This document shows, piece by piece, positions 1-5,212 of a stretch of 8,171 nt of DNA (within the stretch, counting starts at the first letter, position 1; the number at the start of each line of letters is the position of its first letter). The stretch lies in NCBI GenBank assembly GCA_048394785.1, contig DBFJGL010000005.1:1-8171 (forward strand), written 5' to 3'. Under the pieces are notes generated by a model that ran no database searches, had not been told where the DNA came from, and saw only the letters and a program-made list of their open reading frames with translations. The DNA is from DBFJGL01 sp048394785 (lineage in GTDB: Bacteria; Bacillota; Clostridia; Christensenellales; CAG-917). A program made the translations under genes and the position numbers.

Positions 1-26
1 TATCCTTATATCAGCTTTATAAATGC

Positions 27-56
27 TGTCATTGCGAGCGAAGCGCGGCAATCCCC
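27..56 (+). repeat. Hairpin repeat element, short GCGAAGC form
   Basis: TGTCATTGCGA, then GC-GAA-GC, then GCGGCAATCCCC. ATTGC pairs with GCAAT; the centre is GCGAAGC. Confidence 0.85.
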
Positions 57-98
57 TAAACAGGAACGGAAAACCAATACATTATTTCCCCTCCCCCC

Positions 99-141
99 TG
101 TCATTGCGAGCGAAGCCGTCAGGCGAAGCGCGGCAATCCCC
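99..141 (+). repeat. Hairpin repeat element, GCC/GGC arm
   Basis: Standard flanks enclose GCGAA-GCC-GTCA-GGC-GAAGC; the inner stem is only three pairs, with the GCGAA/GAAGC motif on both sides. Confidence 0.8.
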
Positions 142-307
142 TAAGTAGACCTCTGCACCCTATTCTCCCTCCTGTCATTGCGAACATTTTTACCTGTTTG
201 ACGACTTTATTAAAATGCTGTCATTGTGAATATTTTTTCCGCTCTGCAAACTTTATTAATTACTGTCATTGCAAGCACGGTTATCCTTATATTAGCTTTA
301 TAAATAC

Positions 308-336
308 TGTCATTGCGAGCGAAGCGCGGCAATCCC
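308..336 (+). repeat. Hairpin repeat element, short GCGAAGC form
   Basis: Equivalent to 27-56, but followed by ATAAATAGG in place of CTAAACAGG. Confidence 0.85.
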
Positions 337-380
337 ATAAATAGGAACGGAAAACCAATACATTATTTCCCCGCCCCAAC

Positions 381-420
381 TGTCATTGCGAGTGCTGTTT
401 ACACAGCACGCGGCAATCCC
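381..420 (+). repeat. Hairpin repeat element, GTGCTGT/ACAGCAC arm
   Basis: The inner stem is GTGCTGT-TTAC-ACAGCAC, seven perfect pairs, inside the standard TGTCATTGCGA and GCGGCAATCCC flanks. It occupies the same place in unit 2 as the element at 99-141 does in unit 1, with unrelated arms. Confidence 0.85.
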
Positions 421-496
421 ATAAGTAGACCTCTACACCCTATTCTCCCCCTGTCATTGCGAACATTTTACCCGTTTGCCTACTTTATTAAAATGC

Positions 497-538
497 TGTC
501 ATTGCGAGGAACTATGAAATAGTGACGAAGCAATCCCC
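497..538 (+). repeat. Hairpin repeat element, ACTAT/ATAGT arm
   Basis: Flanks TGTCATTGCGAGGA and GACGAAGCAATCCCC enclose ACTAT-GAA-ATAGT. At the matching place in the first unit (219) only a 5' end is present. Confidence 0.85.
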
Positions 539-613
539 TAAGTAAACCTCTGCACCCTGTTCTCCCTCCTGTCATTGCAAGCACGGTTATCCTTATATCA
601 GCTTTATAAATGC

Positions 614-643
614 TGTCATTGCGAGCGAAGCGCGGCAATCCCC
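614..643 (+). repeat. Hairpin repeat element, short GCGAAGC form
   Basis: Same 30-base sequence as at 27-56, in the third, truncated array unit. The match to the array continues to about 656, then ends. Confidence 0.85.
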
Positions 644-695
644 TAAGCAGGAACGCGCACCTATCCCCGTCCACAAAGTCCAATCCCCTGCATAT

Positions 696-741
696 GGGAC
701 TGCCGCACTCGTTCATTACATTCTCTCCGTTCGCAGTGACA
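696..741 (-). repeat. Diverged, inverted copy of the hairpin repeat
   Basis: Read on the minus strand it begins TGTCACTGCGAA and ends GTGCGGCAGTCCC, followed by ATATGCAGG as after other copies. The outer stem is ACTGC/GCAGT in place of ATTGC/GCAAT, a compensated base pair. The middle is not clearly self-complementary. Confidence 0.6.
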
Positions 742-784
742 CTCTCAAAACTAATTACACTGCTTTAACAAAACAGCTACCGCC

Positions 785-1111
785 CTAAAAACTCTGATTA
801 TTTTTAATCATCTCGATTTTCCGCCTTACCGATTCCACTTCTTTGACGGAATGAAGCACGACGGTTCTGTGATCCCACTCGATTTTAAGAATGCCGCTGC
901 TAAAATTTCTATATCTGTTGCGGTGATTTTTCTGCGACACGAAAACTATCTCGGACGGCATTACCGTCAGAGTTTCGTGCTTGGTGGGATACAACACAAT
1001 CTTACCTTCGACATATTCTGCAAGCACGGCAGGCGTCAATATCCAAAGCCTGACATAATATACGGACATTGCAGTCAGAGCAATCGCACCCACGCAGCAT
1101 ATCGTCAACAA
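785..1111 (-). CDS. Hypothetical membrane protein (downstream part of the interrupted gene)
   Basis: If the downstream half is translated by itself, the first usable start is TTG at 1109-1111, giving 108 aa: one membrane helix (about 1-25) then a probable cytoplasmic beta-rich domain. No good ribosome binding site precedes the TTG; GAGG lies 15 bases away. Codons for KIEATGYL upstream of the TTG read as protein-like, which argues that the TTG is not the natural start and that this is the tail of the longer gene starting at 1264. Function unknown. Confidence 0.4.
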   Translation of the reverse strand: MLTICCVGAIALTAMSVYYVRLWILTPAVLAEYVEGKIVLYPTKHETLTVMPSEIVFVSQKNHRNRYRNFSSGILKIEWDHRTVVLHSVKEVESVRRKIEMIKNNQSF

Positions 1112-1264
1112 AAGATAACCTGTTGCCTCGATTTTTTATGAAAACTGTCTGCTTATCAACGGCATTGCTACCGCGGCAGTCACCAAAATTGCCGCCGCCA
1201 GCCAGCCGCCTATGCTTTGCGCCGCAATCACTCCCGACCGCTCGGCAATAACTTTCTTCTCCAT
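785..1264 (-). pseudogene. Two-helix membrane protein with PH-like cytoplasmic part, interrupted by an in-frame TAA
   Basis: The frame opens at ATG 1262-1264 (MEKKVIAERSGVIAAQ...) behind a weak AGGA site and its own promoter. It runs 42 codons, meets TAA at 1136-1138, then continues in the same frame for another 116 codons to TAG at 785-787. Before the stop there is one hydrophobic helix (about codons 17-36); right after it comes a second (GYLLLTICCVGAIALTAMSVYYVRL). The remaining roughly 80 codons are rich in beta-type and charged segments, with KIVLYP, VMPSEIVFV, SGILKIEW and VESVRRKI. Two helices followed by a PH-like module is a common plan for small Bacillota membrane proteins, so one gene of about 159 codons broken by a nonsense change is the simplest reading. 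Because both halves share a frame, a substitution is likelier than an indel. Alternatives: two short genes, read-through, or a sequencing error. I do not recognise a named family. Confidence 0.55.
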
Positions 1265-1333
1265 TGATTTCCTACGCCGCCGTTCTGCGCGCGCTATCTC
1301 TCCATATAATTTTTAATACATTTTGTCATATAA

Positions 1334-1362
1334 AGTATATCCTATATAATCCCTGTTTTCAA
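1334..1362 (-). promoter_or_regulatory. Sigma-A promoter for the small membrane protein gene
   Basis: Minus strand: TTGAAA (1357-1362), exactly 17 bases, TATACT (1334-1339), each 5/6 to consensus. It lies between the operon terminator and the start codon at 1264, with expected transcription start near 1327. The rest of 1265-1425 shows no gene. Confidence 0.8.
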
Positions 1363-1425
1363 CAGAAAGCTTATATTCTGACGGAAGTCTTTGACCTCTC
1401 ATTTATTGTCCGCGCTTCCAAATGT

Positions 1426-1451
1426 AAAAAGCTCCCATAAAGGGAGCTTTT
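1426..1451 (-). terminator. Intrinsic terminator of the rny-M24-efp operon
   Basis: AAAAGCTCCC-TTTAT-GGGAGCTTTTT on the minus strand is a 10-bp stem with a 5-nt loop and a T5 tail, about 115 bases past the efp stop. On the plus strand the stem is followed by TTTTATAAA, so it may work weakly in both directions. The 1453-1566 gap before it shows no gene. Confidence 0.85.
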
Positions 1452-1566
1452 ATAAACCGATTTTGCGTATAACACAGCTTATTTAAGCGGATACGGCGCA
1501 TACATTACCAACATGTTTACCGTTTACGCTCGCGTCTTCCGCGTTTTTCAACCGCAATTTAAGTGA

Positions 1567-2136
1567 TTACGAGTTCACTCTCGACATATATTCGCCGGTA
1601 CGCGTATCGATTCTGATAACGTCGCCCTCGTTGACGAACATAGGCACCTGAATGTTATAACCCGTTTCCAGAGTTGCGGGCTTTGTGCCGGGGGTAGCGG
1701 TATCGCCGCGCACGCCGGGTTCGCAGATGGTGATTTGCAATTCGACAAAGTTCGGGGGTTCGACGGAGAACGGAGAACCTTGGAAGAACTTCATCGTGAC
1801 CTGCATATTCTCCTTTACGAAGTTGAGCGCGTCCTCGACCTGTCCCTTGTTGAGCGGAATCTGTTCGTAAGTTGCGGCGTCCATAAAGTAATAGAGTTCG
1901 CCGTCGTTGTAAAGATATTCCATCGTCTTGGTTTCGATGTGAGCGAGTTCGAGTTTTTCTGTGGGGTTAAAGGTTTTTTCGAGAACGCTGCCCGTGACGA
2001 CGTTTTTCATCTTCGTCCTGACAAACGCCGCACCCTTACCGGGCTTGACGTGCTGAAACTCTACGAGAGTCATGATATTGCCGTCGTAAAGGAAAGTGAC
2101 GCCCTTTCTCAAATCGCCTGCCATAACTTGTGCCAT
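1567..2136 (-). CDS. efp: Elongation factor P
   Basis: EF-P binds between the P and E sites of the ribosome and relieves stalling at consecutive prolines. At 189 aa the length is normal (about 185-188). Domain I (1 to about 64) is KOW-like, with the tip loop HVKPGKGAAFVR; K34 is the residue at the position modified in many species. Two OB-fold domains follow, including GVRGDTATPGTKPATLETG (142-160), a strongly conserved stretch, and a C-terminal TGEYMSRV. AGGAGA lies nine bases before the ATG. No modification gene (EpmA-like or rhamnosyl transferase) is in the window, so the K34 modification cannot be predicted; in Bacillus it is 5-aminopentanol. Last gene of the rny operon. Identification is secure. 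Confidence 0.98.
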   Translation of the reverse strand: MAQVMAGDLRKGVTFLYDGNIMTLVEFQHVKPGKGAAFVRTKMKNVVTGSVLEKTFNPTEKLELAHIETKTMEYLYNDGELYYFMDAATYEQIPLNKGQVEDALNFVKENMQVTMKFFQGSPFSVEPPNFVELQITICEPGVRGDTATPGTKPATLETGYNIQVPMFVNEGDVIRIDTRTGEYMSRVNS

Positions 2137-2263
2137 AATATAATTTCTCCTATAAAATATTCGGTTACGCGGCAGAGCCGCAATTTTACGTTCGATTTTG
2201 CCGACTTACCGTTGTCTGCGATTTACGCATATACGGTCGGCTTGCGCCCTCGCGCCTGCGCCC
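2137..2263 (-). other. Intergenic gap between the M24 peptidase gene and efp
   Basis: The gap is 127 bases. It holds a small inverted repeat, GCGGC-AGA-GCCGC (2169-2181), not followed by T residues on the minus strand, so it is not a terminator for the operon. AGGAGA at 2146-2151 is the efp ribosome binding site. A weak promoter-like pair (TTGCGG ... TATTTT) overlaps the hairpin, but I do not trust it. efp is probably mainly read from the rny promoter. Confidence 0.4.
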
Positions 2264-2968
2264 TCAGGGATTTACGACAATCAAAGCGGTGGCGTGACGG
2301 CTGAGCGGAATATTTTCGCCCACAATCACGACGTCCTCGATTCTGACGCCCAACTCGTCTTTGATGTAAATGCCGGGCTCTATGGTCACCGCCATATTGT
2401 CTTCGAGATACTCCTCGCTTATCGCTTTGAGAGTGGGAGCCTCGTGAATAAGCGTACCCACGCCGTGCCCCGTACCGTGCACATACTCCTCGCCGTACCC
2501 GTTTTCGGTTATATAATCGCGCGCGGCGGCGTCCACGGACTTGCAGCTCACGCCTGCCTGCACGCTTGCCACAGCGCGCTTTTGCGCCTCGCGCACTATA
2601 TCGTATATCTTCACCTGCCGCTGCGACGGTTTCCCGAACGCGAACGTCCTCGTGAAATCGGAGCAATACCCTTTATACAGTGCGCCCATATCCACGGTGA
2701 CAAGTACGCCCTTTTCCAGCTTCTTATCATTCGGGACGTGGTGCGGCTCGCAGCCGTTTTCGCCGAAAGCGACAATGGTATCGAAAGACGTACCGTCGCC
2801 GCCGAGTTCCGCGATTTTATTCGCAATCATGTCGGCAAGCTCTATTTCCGTCATACCTTCGCGCGCCGAAGCGAGCACAAAATCGTAAACGTCGTCGATA
2901 ATCTGCACCGCCTTGCGGATAAGCGCAAGTTCGTCCGCCGTCTTAACGGCATTACTTTGCATACTCAA
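2264..2968 (-). CDS. M24B metallopeptidase catalytic domain (Xaa-Pro aminopeptidase/dipeptidase-like), lacking the N-terminal domain
   Basis: Enzymes of this fold use two metal ions to cleave next to proline. All five expected ligands are visible in the 234-aa product: D93 (VTVDMGA), D104 (YCSDFTRT), H168 (HGTGHGVG), E197 (TIEPGIY) and E211 (VRIED). The TSFDTIVAFGENG and PHHVPNDKKLEKG stretches and IHEAP point to the prolidase branch, not methionine aminopeptidase. Prolidase-branch relatives are usually about 350 aa; this protein begins at the linker to the catalytic domain, so the creatinase-like N-terminal domain (about 120 aa) is absent. The upstream DNA is rny, so it is not a mis-called start. 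The start is probably TTG, overlapping rny by 17 bases. Position directly before efp matches yqhT-efp in Bacillus. It may be a genuine minimal enzyme, or one with altered specificity. Confidence 0.85.
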   Translation of the reverse strand: MSMQSNAVKTADELALIRKAVQIIDDVYDFVLASAREGMTEIELADMIANKIAELGGDGTSFDTIVAFGENGCEPHHVPNDKKLEKGVLVTVDMGALYKGYCSDFTRTFAFGKPSQRQVKIYDIVREAQKRAVASVQAGVSCKSVDAAARDYITENGYGEEYVHGTGHGVGTLIHEAPTLKAISEEYLEDNMAVTIEPGIYIKDELGVRIEDVVIVGENIPLSRHATALIVVNP

Positions 2969-4577
2969 CGCTTCTCACCTCGCGAATTACGTTAACCTTA
3001 ATCTGTCCGGGATATTCGAGTTCGTTCTCCAACTTCTCCGCGATTTCCTTCGCAAGGAAAACGGTAGCGGCGTCGTTGACCTGTTCGGGCTTGACGAGCA
3101 CGCGAATTTCTCTGCCTGCCTGAATAGCAAAAGTCTGTTCCACTCCGTCAAACGACTTTGCGATGACTTCGAGTTTTTCTATTCTCTTGACGTAGTTTTC
3201 AAGCGACTCGCGTCTTGCGCCGGGACGTGCGGAAGAAATTGCGTCTGCCGCCTGCACGAGCACCGCCTCGACGGTTTCGGGTTCGATGTCGTTATGGTGC
3301 GCCGCGATTGCGTGAATGACGTCCGCGTGTTCGCGATATTTCTTTGCGATGTCCACGCCGATTTGAATGTGCGTGCCTTCGAGTTCGTGGTCGACGGACT
3401 TTCCTATATCGTGCAGCAGACCGGCTCTCTTTGCCGCCTTTGCGTCCACGCCGAGTTCAGCCGCCATAATCGCGGCAAGGTGCGCGACTTCCAGAGAGTG
3501 CTTCAACACGTTCTGACCGTAACTCGTACGGTATTTCAGCCTGCCGAGCAGCTTGACGATTTCGGGGTGCAGACCGTGAATGCCCACGTCGAACGCGGCT
3601 TCCTCGCCCGCTTCCTTGATGCCTGCCTCCACCTCTTTGCGGATTTTATCCACTATTTCTTCAATACGCGCAGGGTGAATTCTTCCGTCGGCAATCAGCT
3701 TTTCGAGCGTCAGTCTTGCCACCTCCCGCCTTACGGGGTCAAAGCTGGACAGCGTAATGACGTCGGGGGTATCGTCGATGATGAGGTCGACGCCCGTCGC
3801 CGATTCCAGCGCGCGGATATTACGCCCCATTCTGCCGATAATTCTGCCCTTCATATCGTCGTTGGGCAGAGCCACCACGGACACGGTATTCTCCGTCGCG
3901 TGGTCGGCGGCGCATCTCTGTATCGCCTGCGCGATAATGTTCTGCGCTTTCTTTACCGCATTCTCTTTTGCTTCGGCTTCGATGGCTTTCGCCGCCTGAG
4001 CCGCGTCCTGTTTTACGGAATCGAGCAGCGCGTCTTTGAGTTCCGTCGCCGCTTCTTCCTTGGTCATTCCGGCAACGCGCTCCAACTCTTTCTGCACGTC
4101 TTCCTGCGAATGCGCAAGTTCTTCTTCTATGCGTTTGAGCTGTTCCTTCTTTTCCTCGTTCTGTTTCAACGCCCTTTCGGCGTCCTCGATTTTTCTGTCC
4201 AGAGTCGCGTCTTTCTTGTCGAGGGTTTCCTCTTTTTTATCCAGCGCGTTCTCCTTTTGTAACAGACGGTTTTCCGTCCTTTGCAACTCCTGCTTGCGCT
4301 CGCGCGTTTCCTTCTCGAAATCCGAGCGCATTTTGTTCATCTGTTCCTTTGCTTCGAGCAGACCGTCTTTGCGAATGGCTTTCGCCTCCAACTGCGCCTC
4401 CTCTACTATTCTCGCCGCTTCTCTCGTCGCAAGGCCGATTTTGTTTTTGGTGTAGTTTCTGTAAACCGCTACGCCCGCAAGCACGCCCAACGCCAACGCC
4501 GCGATGACGCCCACCGCAACTCCTGCGATTTCACCGCCGCCGAGAGCCGCAAGCAACACTCCGAAATTGTGTGTCAT
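2952..4577 (-). CDS. rny: Ribonuclease Y
   Basis: RNase Y is a membrane-anchored endoribonuclease that starts mRNA decay in Bacillota. At 541 aa it is slightly longer than the roughly 520-aa Bacillus enzyme. An N-terminal membrane helix (about 17-39) is followed by a long, charged coiled coil (about 50-210). A KH domain contains GRIIGRMGRNIR (244-255), where GREG is the usual loop. The HD domain carries H360, the LLHDIGK motif (H389, D390), AAHH (425-428) and D445, the expected metal-binding set. GGAGGT six bases upstream fixes the ATG. It is the first gene of the operon, behind a strong promoter with a palindromic spacer, and its end overlaps the next gene by 17 bases, suggesting translational coupling. 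The membrane helix and HD domain support function as an active nuclease. Confidence 0.97.
   Translation of the reverse strand: MTHNFGVLLAALGGGEIAGVAVGVIAALALGVLAGVAVYRNYTKNKIGLATREAARIVEEAQLEAKAIRKDGLLEAKEQMNKMRSDFEKETRERKQELQRTENRLLQKENALDKKEETLDKKDATLDRKIEDAERALKQNEEKKEQLKRIEEELAHSQEDVQKELERVAGMTKEEAATELKDALLDSVKQDAAQAAKAIEAEAKENAVKKAQNIIAQAIQRCAADHATENTVSVVALPNDDMKGRIIGRMGRNIRALESATGVDLIIDDTPDVITLSSFDPVRREVARLTLEKLIADGRIHPARIEEIVDKIRKEVEAGIKEAGEEAAFDVGIHGLHPEIVKLLGRLKYRTSYGQNVLKHSLEVAHLAAIMAAELGVDAKAAKRAGLLHDIGKSVDHELEGTHIQIGVDIAKKYREHADVIHAIAAHHNDIEPETVEAVLVQAADAISSARPGARRESLENYVKRIEKLEVIAKSFDGVEQTFAIQAGREIRVLVKPEQVNDAATVFLAKEIAEKLENELEYPGQIKVNVIREVRSVEYAK
2976..2981 (-). promoter_or_regulatory. 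Ribosome binding site that selects a TTG start for the M24 peptidase
   Basis: GAGGTG lies inside the rny coding end, seven bases before TTG (2966-2968) but 13 before the first ATG (2960-2962). Spacing therefore favours the TTG. Confidence 0.6.
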
Positions 4578-4710
4578 TGCTGACCTCCGTATATATAATC
4601 AAAGCCCAAGAGAAAATCCGCAAACATACCAGCCGGACTGCGGAAAGCAAATTATATATCGCATCGCCCGAATTTAAGTCCGCGCAATGATTTTCCACTT
4701 TAACCTTGTC
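4578..4710 (-). promoter_or_regulatory. rny 5' leader with competing stems
   Basis: In the transcript, CGGACT (4677-4682) can pair with AGTCCG (4634-4639), and TCCGCA (4639-4644) can pair with TGCGGA (4617-4622). The two pairings share base 4639 and lie back to back on one strand, so they are nearly exclusive; the second stem is followed by TTTTCTCTT. GGAGGT, six bases before the ATG, is the ribosome binding site (GGAGG at 4584-4588). The fold is predicted by eye only. Confidence 0.35.
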
Positions 4711-4716
4711 GTATAA

Positions 4717-4745
4717 ATTATATACTAATAAATATTAGTAGTCAA
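4717..4745 (-). promoter_or_regulatory. Sigma-A promoter of the rny operon with palindromic operator in its spacer
   Basis: Minus strand: -35 TTGACT (4740-4745), exactly 17 bases, -10 TATAAT (4717-4722). The boxes match consensus at 5/6 and 6/6. The spacer plus the last -35 base is TACTAATA-TT-TATTAGTA (4723-4740), a perfect 8-bp inverted repeat. A protein bound there would cover the promoter, so a repressor site is likely. I cannot match it to a named regulator. Expected transcription start is near 4710, giving a leader of about 130 nt. Confidence 0.85.
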
Positions 4746-4790
4746 GTACACTAAAAATATTCTGTCCCCTGTTTGCAACTTAATACTCCG

Positions 4791-4918
4791 CCCCTTCGCG
4801 AAAATCTTTGCGCTCGTTTGATTGCGGCAGTTGACGCAATGTTACTCGCTTCTTTATTTTCGCTTCTTCCGCGTGTGTTATGTTACGCACTGCGTGCTCC
4901 ACGCTTAAGCACACGCGG
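4791..4918. repeat. 128-bp structured direct repeat, copy 1
   Basis: This copy has the same three-hairpin plan as 5213-5340: stems at 4797-4812, 4821-4840 and 4869-4918. Of six differences from copy 2, three lie in the loop of the second hairpin and one in the inner triloop of the third (TGC against TAC); the stems are unchanged. Unlike copy 2 it is followed by GGATAATG rather than a T run. It sits upstream of the rny promoter. Confidence 0.85.
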
Positions 4919-4951
4919 GGATAATGCGAGAAAATTTCAGGAGCGAGTTAC

Positions 4952-4970
4952 ATTGTGACACCGTCACAAT
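4952..4970. repeat. 19-bp palindrome
   Basis: ATTGTGAC-ACC-GTCACAAT is a perfect 8-bp inverted repeat around three bases. The arms resemble two degenerate TGTCATTG repeat ends placed head to head. Function unknown. Confidence 0.5.
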
Positions 4971-4996
4971 AATGCGAGCGAAACAATTTTCGAGCG

Positions 4997-5038
4997 TGTC
5001 ATTGCGAGGAGCTTTGAAAAAGCGACGCGGCAATCCCC
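4997..5038 (+). repeat. Hairpin repeat element, GCTTT/AAAGC arm
   Basis: Flanks TGTCATTGCGAGGA and GACGCGGCAATCCCC enclose the inner hairpin GCTTT-GAA-AAAGC. It has the same plan as the copy at 497-538 but with a different, still complementary, arm. Confidence 0.85.
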
Positions 5039-5083
5039 TAAATAGAGGACGCAAACCATATGCAACCTGTGTCACTGCAAACG

Positions 5084-5113
5084 TGTCATTGCGAGCGAAG
5101 CGCGGCAATCCCC
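5084..5113 (+). repeat. Hairpin repeat element, short GCGAAGC form
   Basis: The flanks are TGTCATTGCGA and GCGCGGCAATCCCC, and ATTGC pairs with GCAAT. The inner arm is the minimal GC-GAA-GC. It is followed by TATGCAGGAACG, a downstream extension shared with other copies. An isolated 5' end, TGTCACTGC, lies just before it at 5070-5078. Confidence 0.85.
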
Positions 5114-5212
5114 TATGCAGGAACGCAAACCATATACACACGCTCAAACTTTATCAAAAGAATAATCTTACAAACAAAGTGCTTATATAGCAACCCTTAA
5201 TGCGTAAGTCCA

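Larger units (their letters stand above)
1..656. repeat. Higher-order tandem array of hairpin-bearing units (non-coding)
   Basis: The same series of words recurs in order: unit 1 at 1-281, unit 2 at 282-587 and a truncated unit 3 from 588 to about 656. Each starts TATCCTTATAT(C/T)AGCTTTATAAA. Shared internal marks are GGAACGGAAAACCAATAC, AGTAGACCTCT, TACTTTATTAAAATGC (GACTTTATTAAAATGC in unit 1) and the closing TGTCATTGCAAGCACGG. Lone 5' ends of the hairpin element (TGTCATTG without the 3' half) sit at 173, 219, 264, 452 and 570. Base 1 coincides with a unit start, so the array probably extends outside the window. Short open frames here only translate the repeats. The remaining 657-784 holds one diverged inverted copy and no gene. 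Confidence 0.85.

Noticed and set aside
1..656. CRISPR array
   Set aside because: Repeats are unevenly spaced, differ in length, and the parts between them are also repeated instead of being unique spacers.
313..716. Short frames in the array encoding RAKRGNP- or GLPRFARND-like peptides
   Set aside because: These are translations of the hairpin repeat, a well-known source of spurious proteins; both strands are open only because the repeat lacks stops. The same applies to 4905-5190.
1483..1566. 27 codons open in frame after the efp stop (SLKLRLKNAEDASVNGK...)
   Set aside because: EF-P already ends at its normal place, and there is no read-through context visible; probably chance.
2264..2968. 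Calling this gene map (methionine aminopeptidase type I)
   Set aside because: Length fits, but the motifs (FDTIVAFGENG, PHHVPNDKKL, CSDFTRT, IHEAP) match the prolidase branch of M24.
2913..4262. Long plus-strand open frame (449 codons) opposite rny
   Set aside because: Antisense shadow of RNase Y; the sequence is a reverse image of the coiled coil and HD domain.
4952..4970. Rex or CRP/FNR operator at the TTGTGAC palindrome
   Set aside because: The half-sites are five bases apart (TGTGA-N5-TCACA) rather than six, and no promoter is visible beside it.
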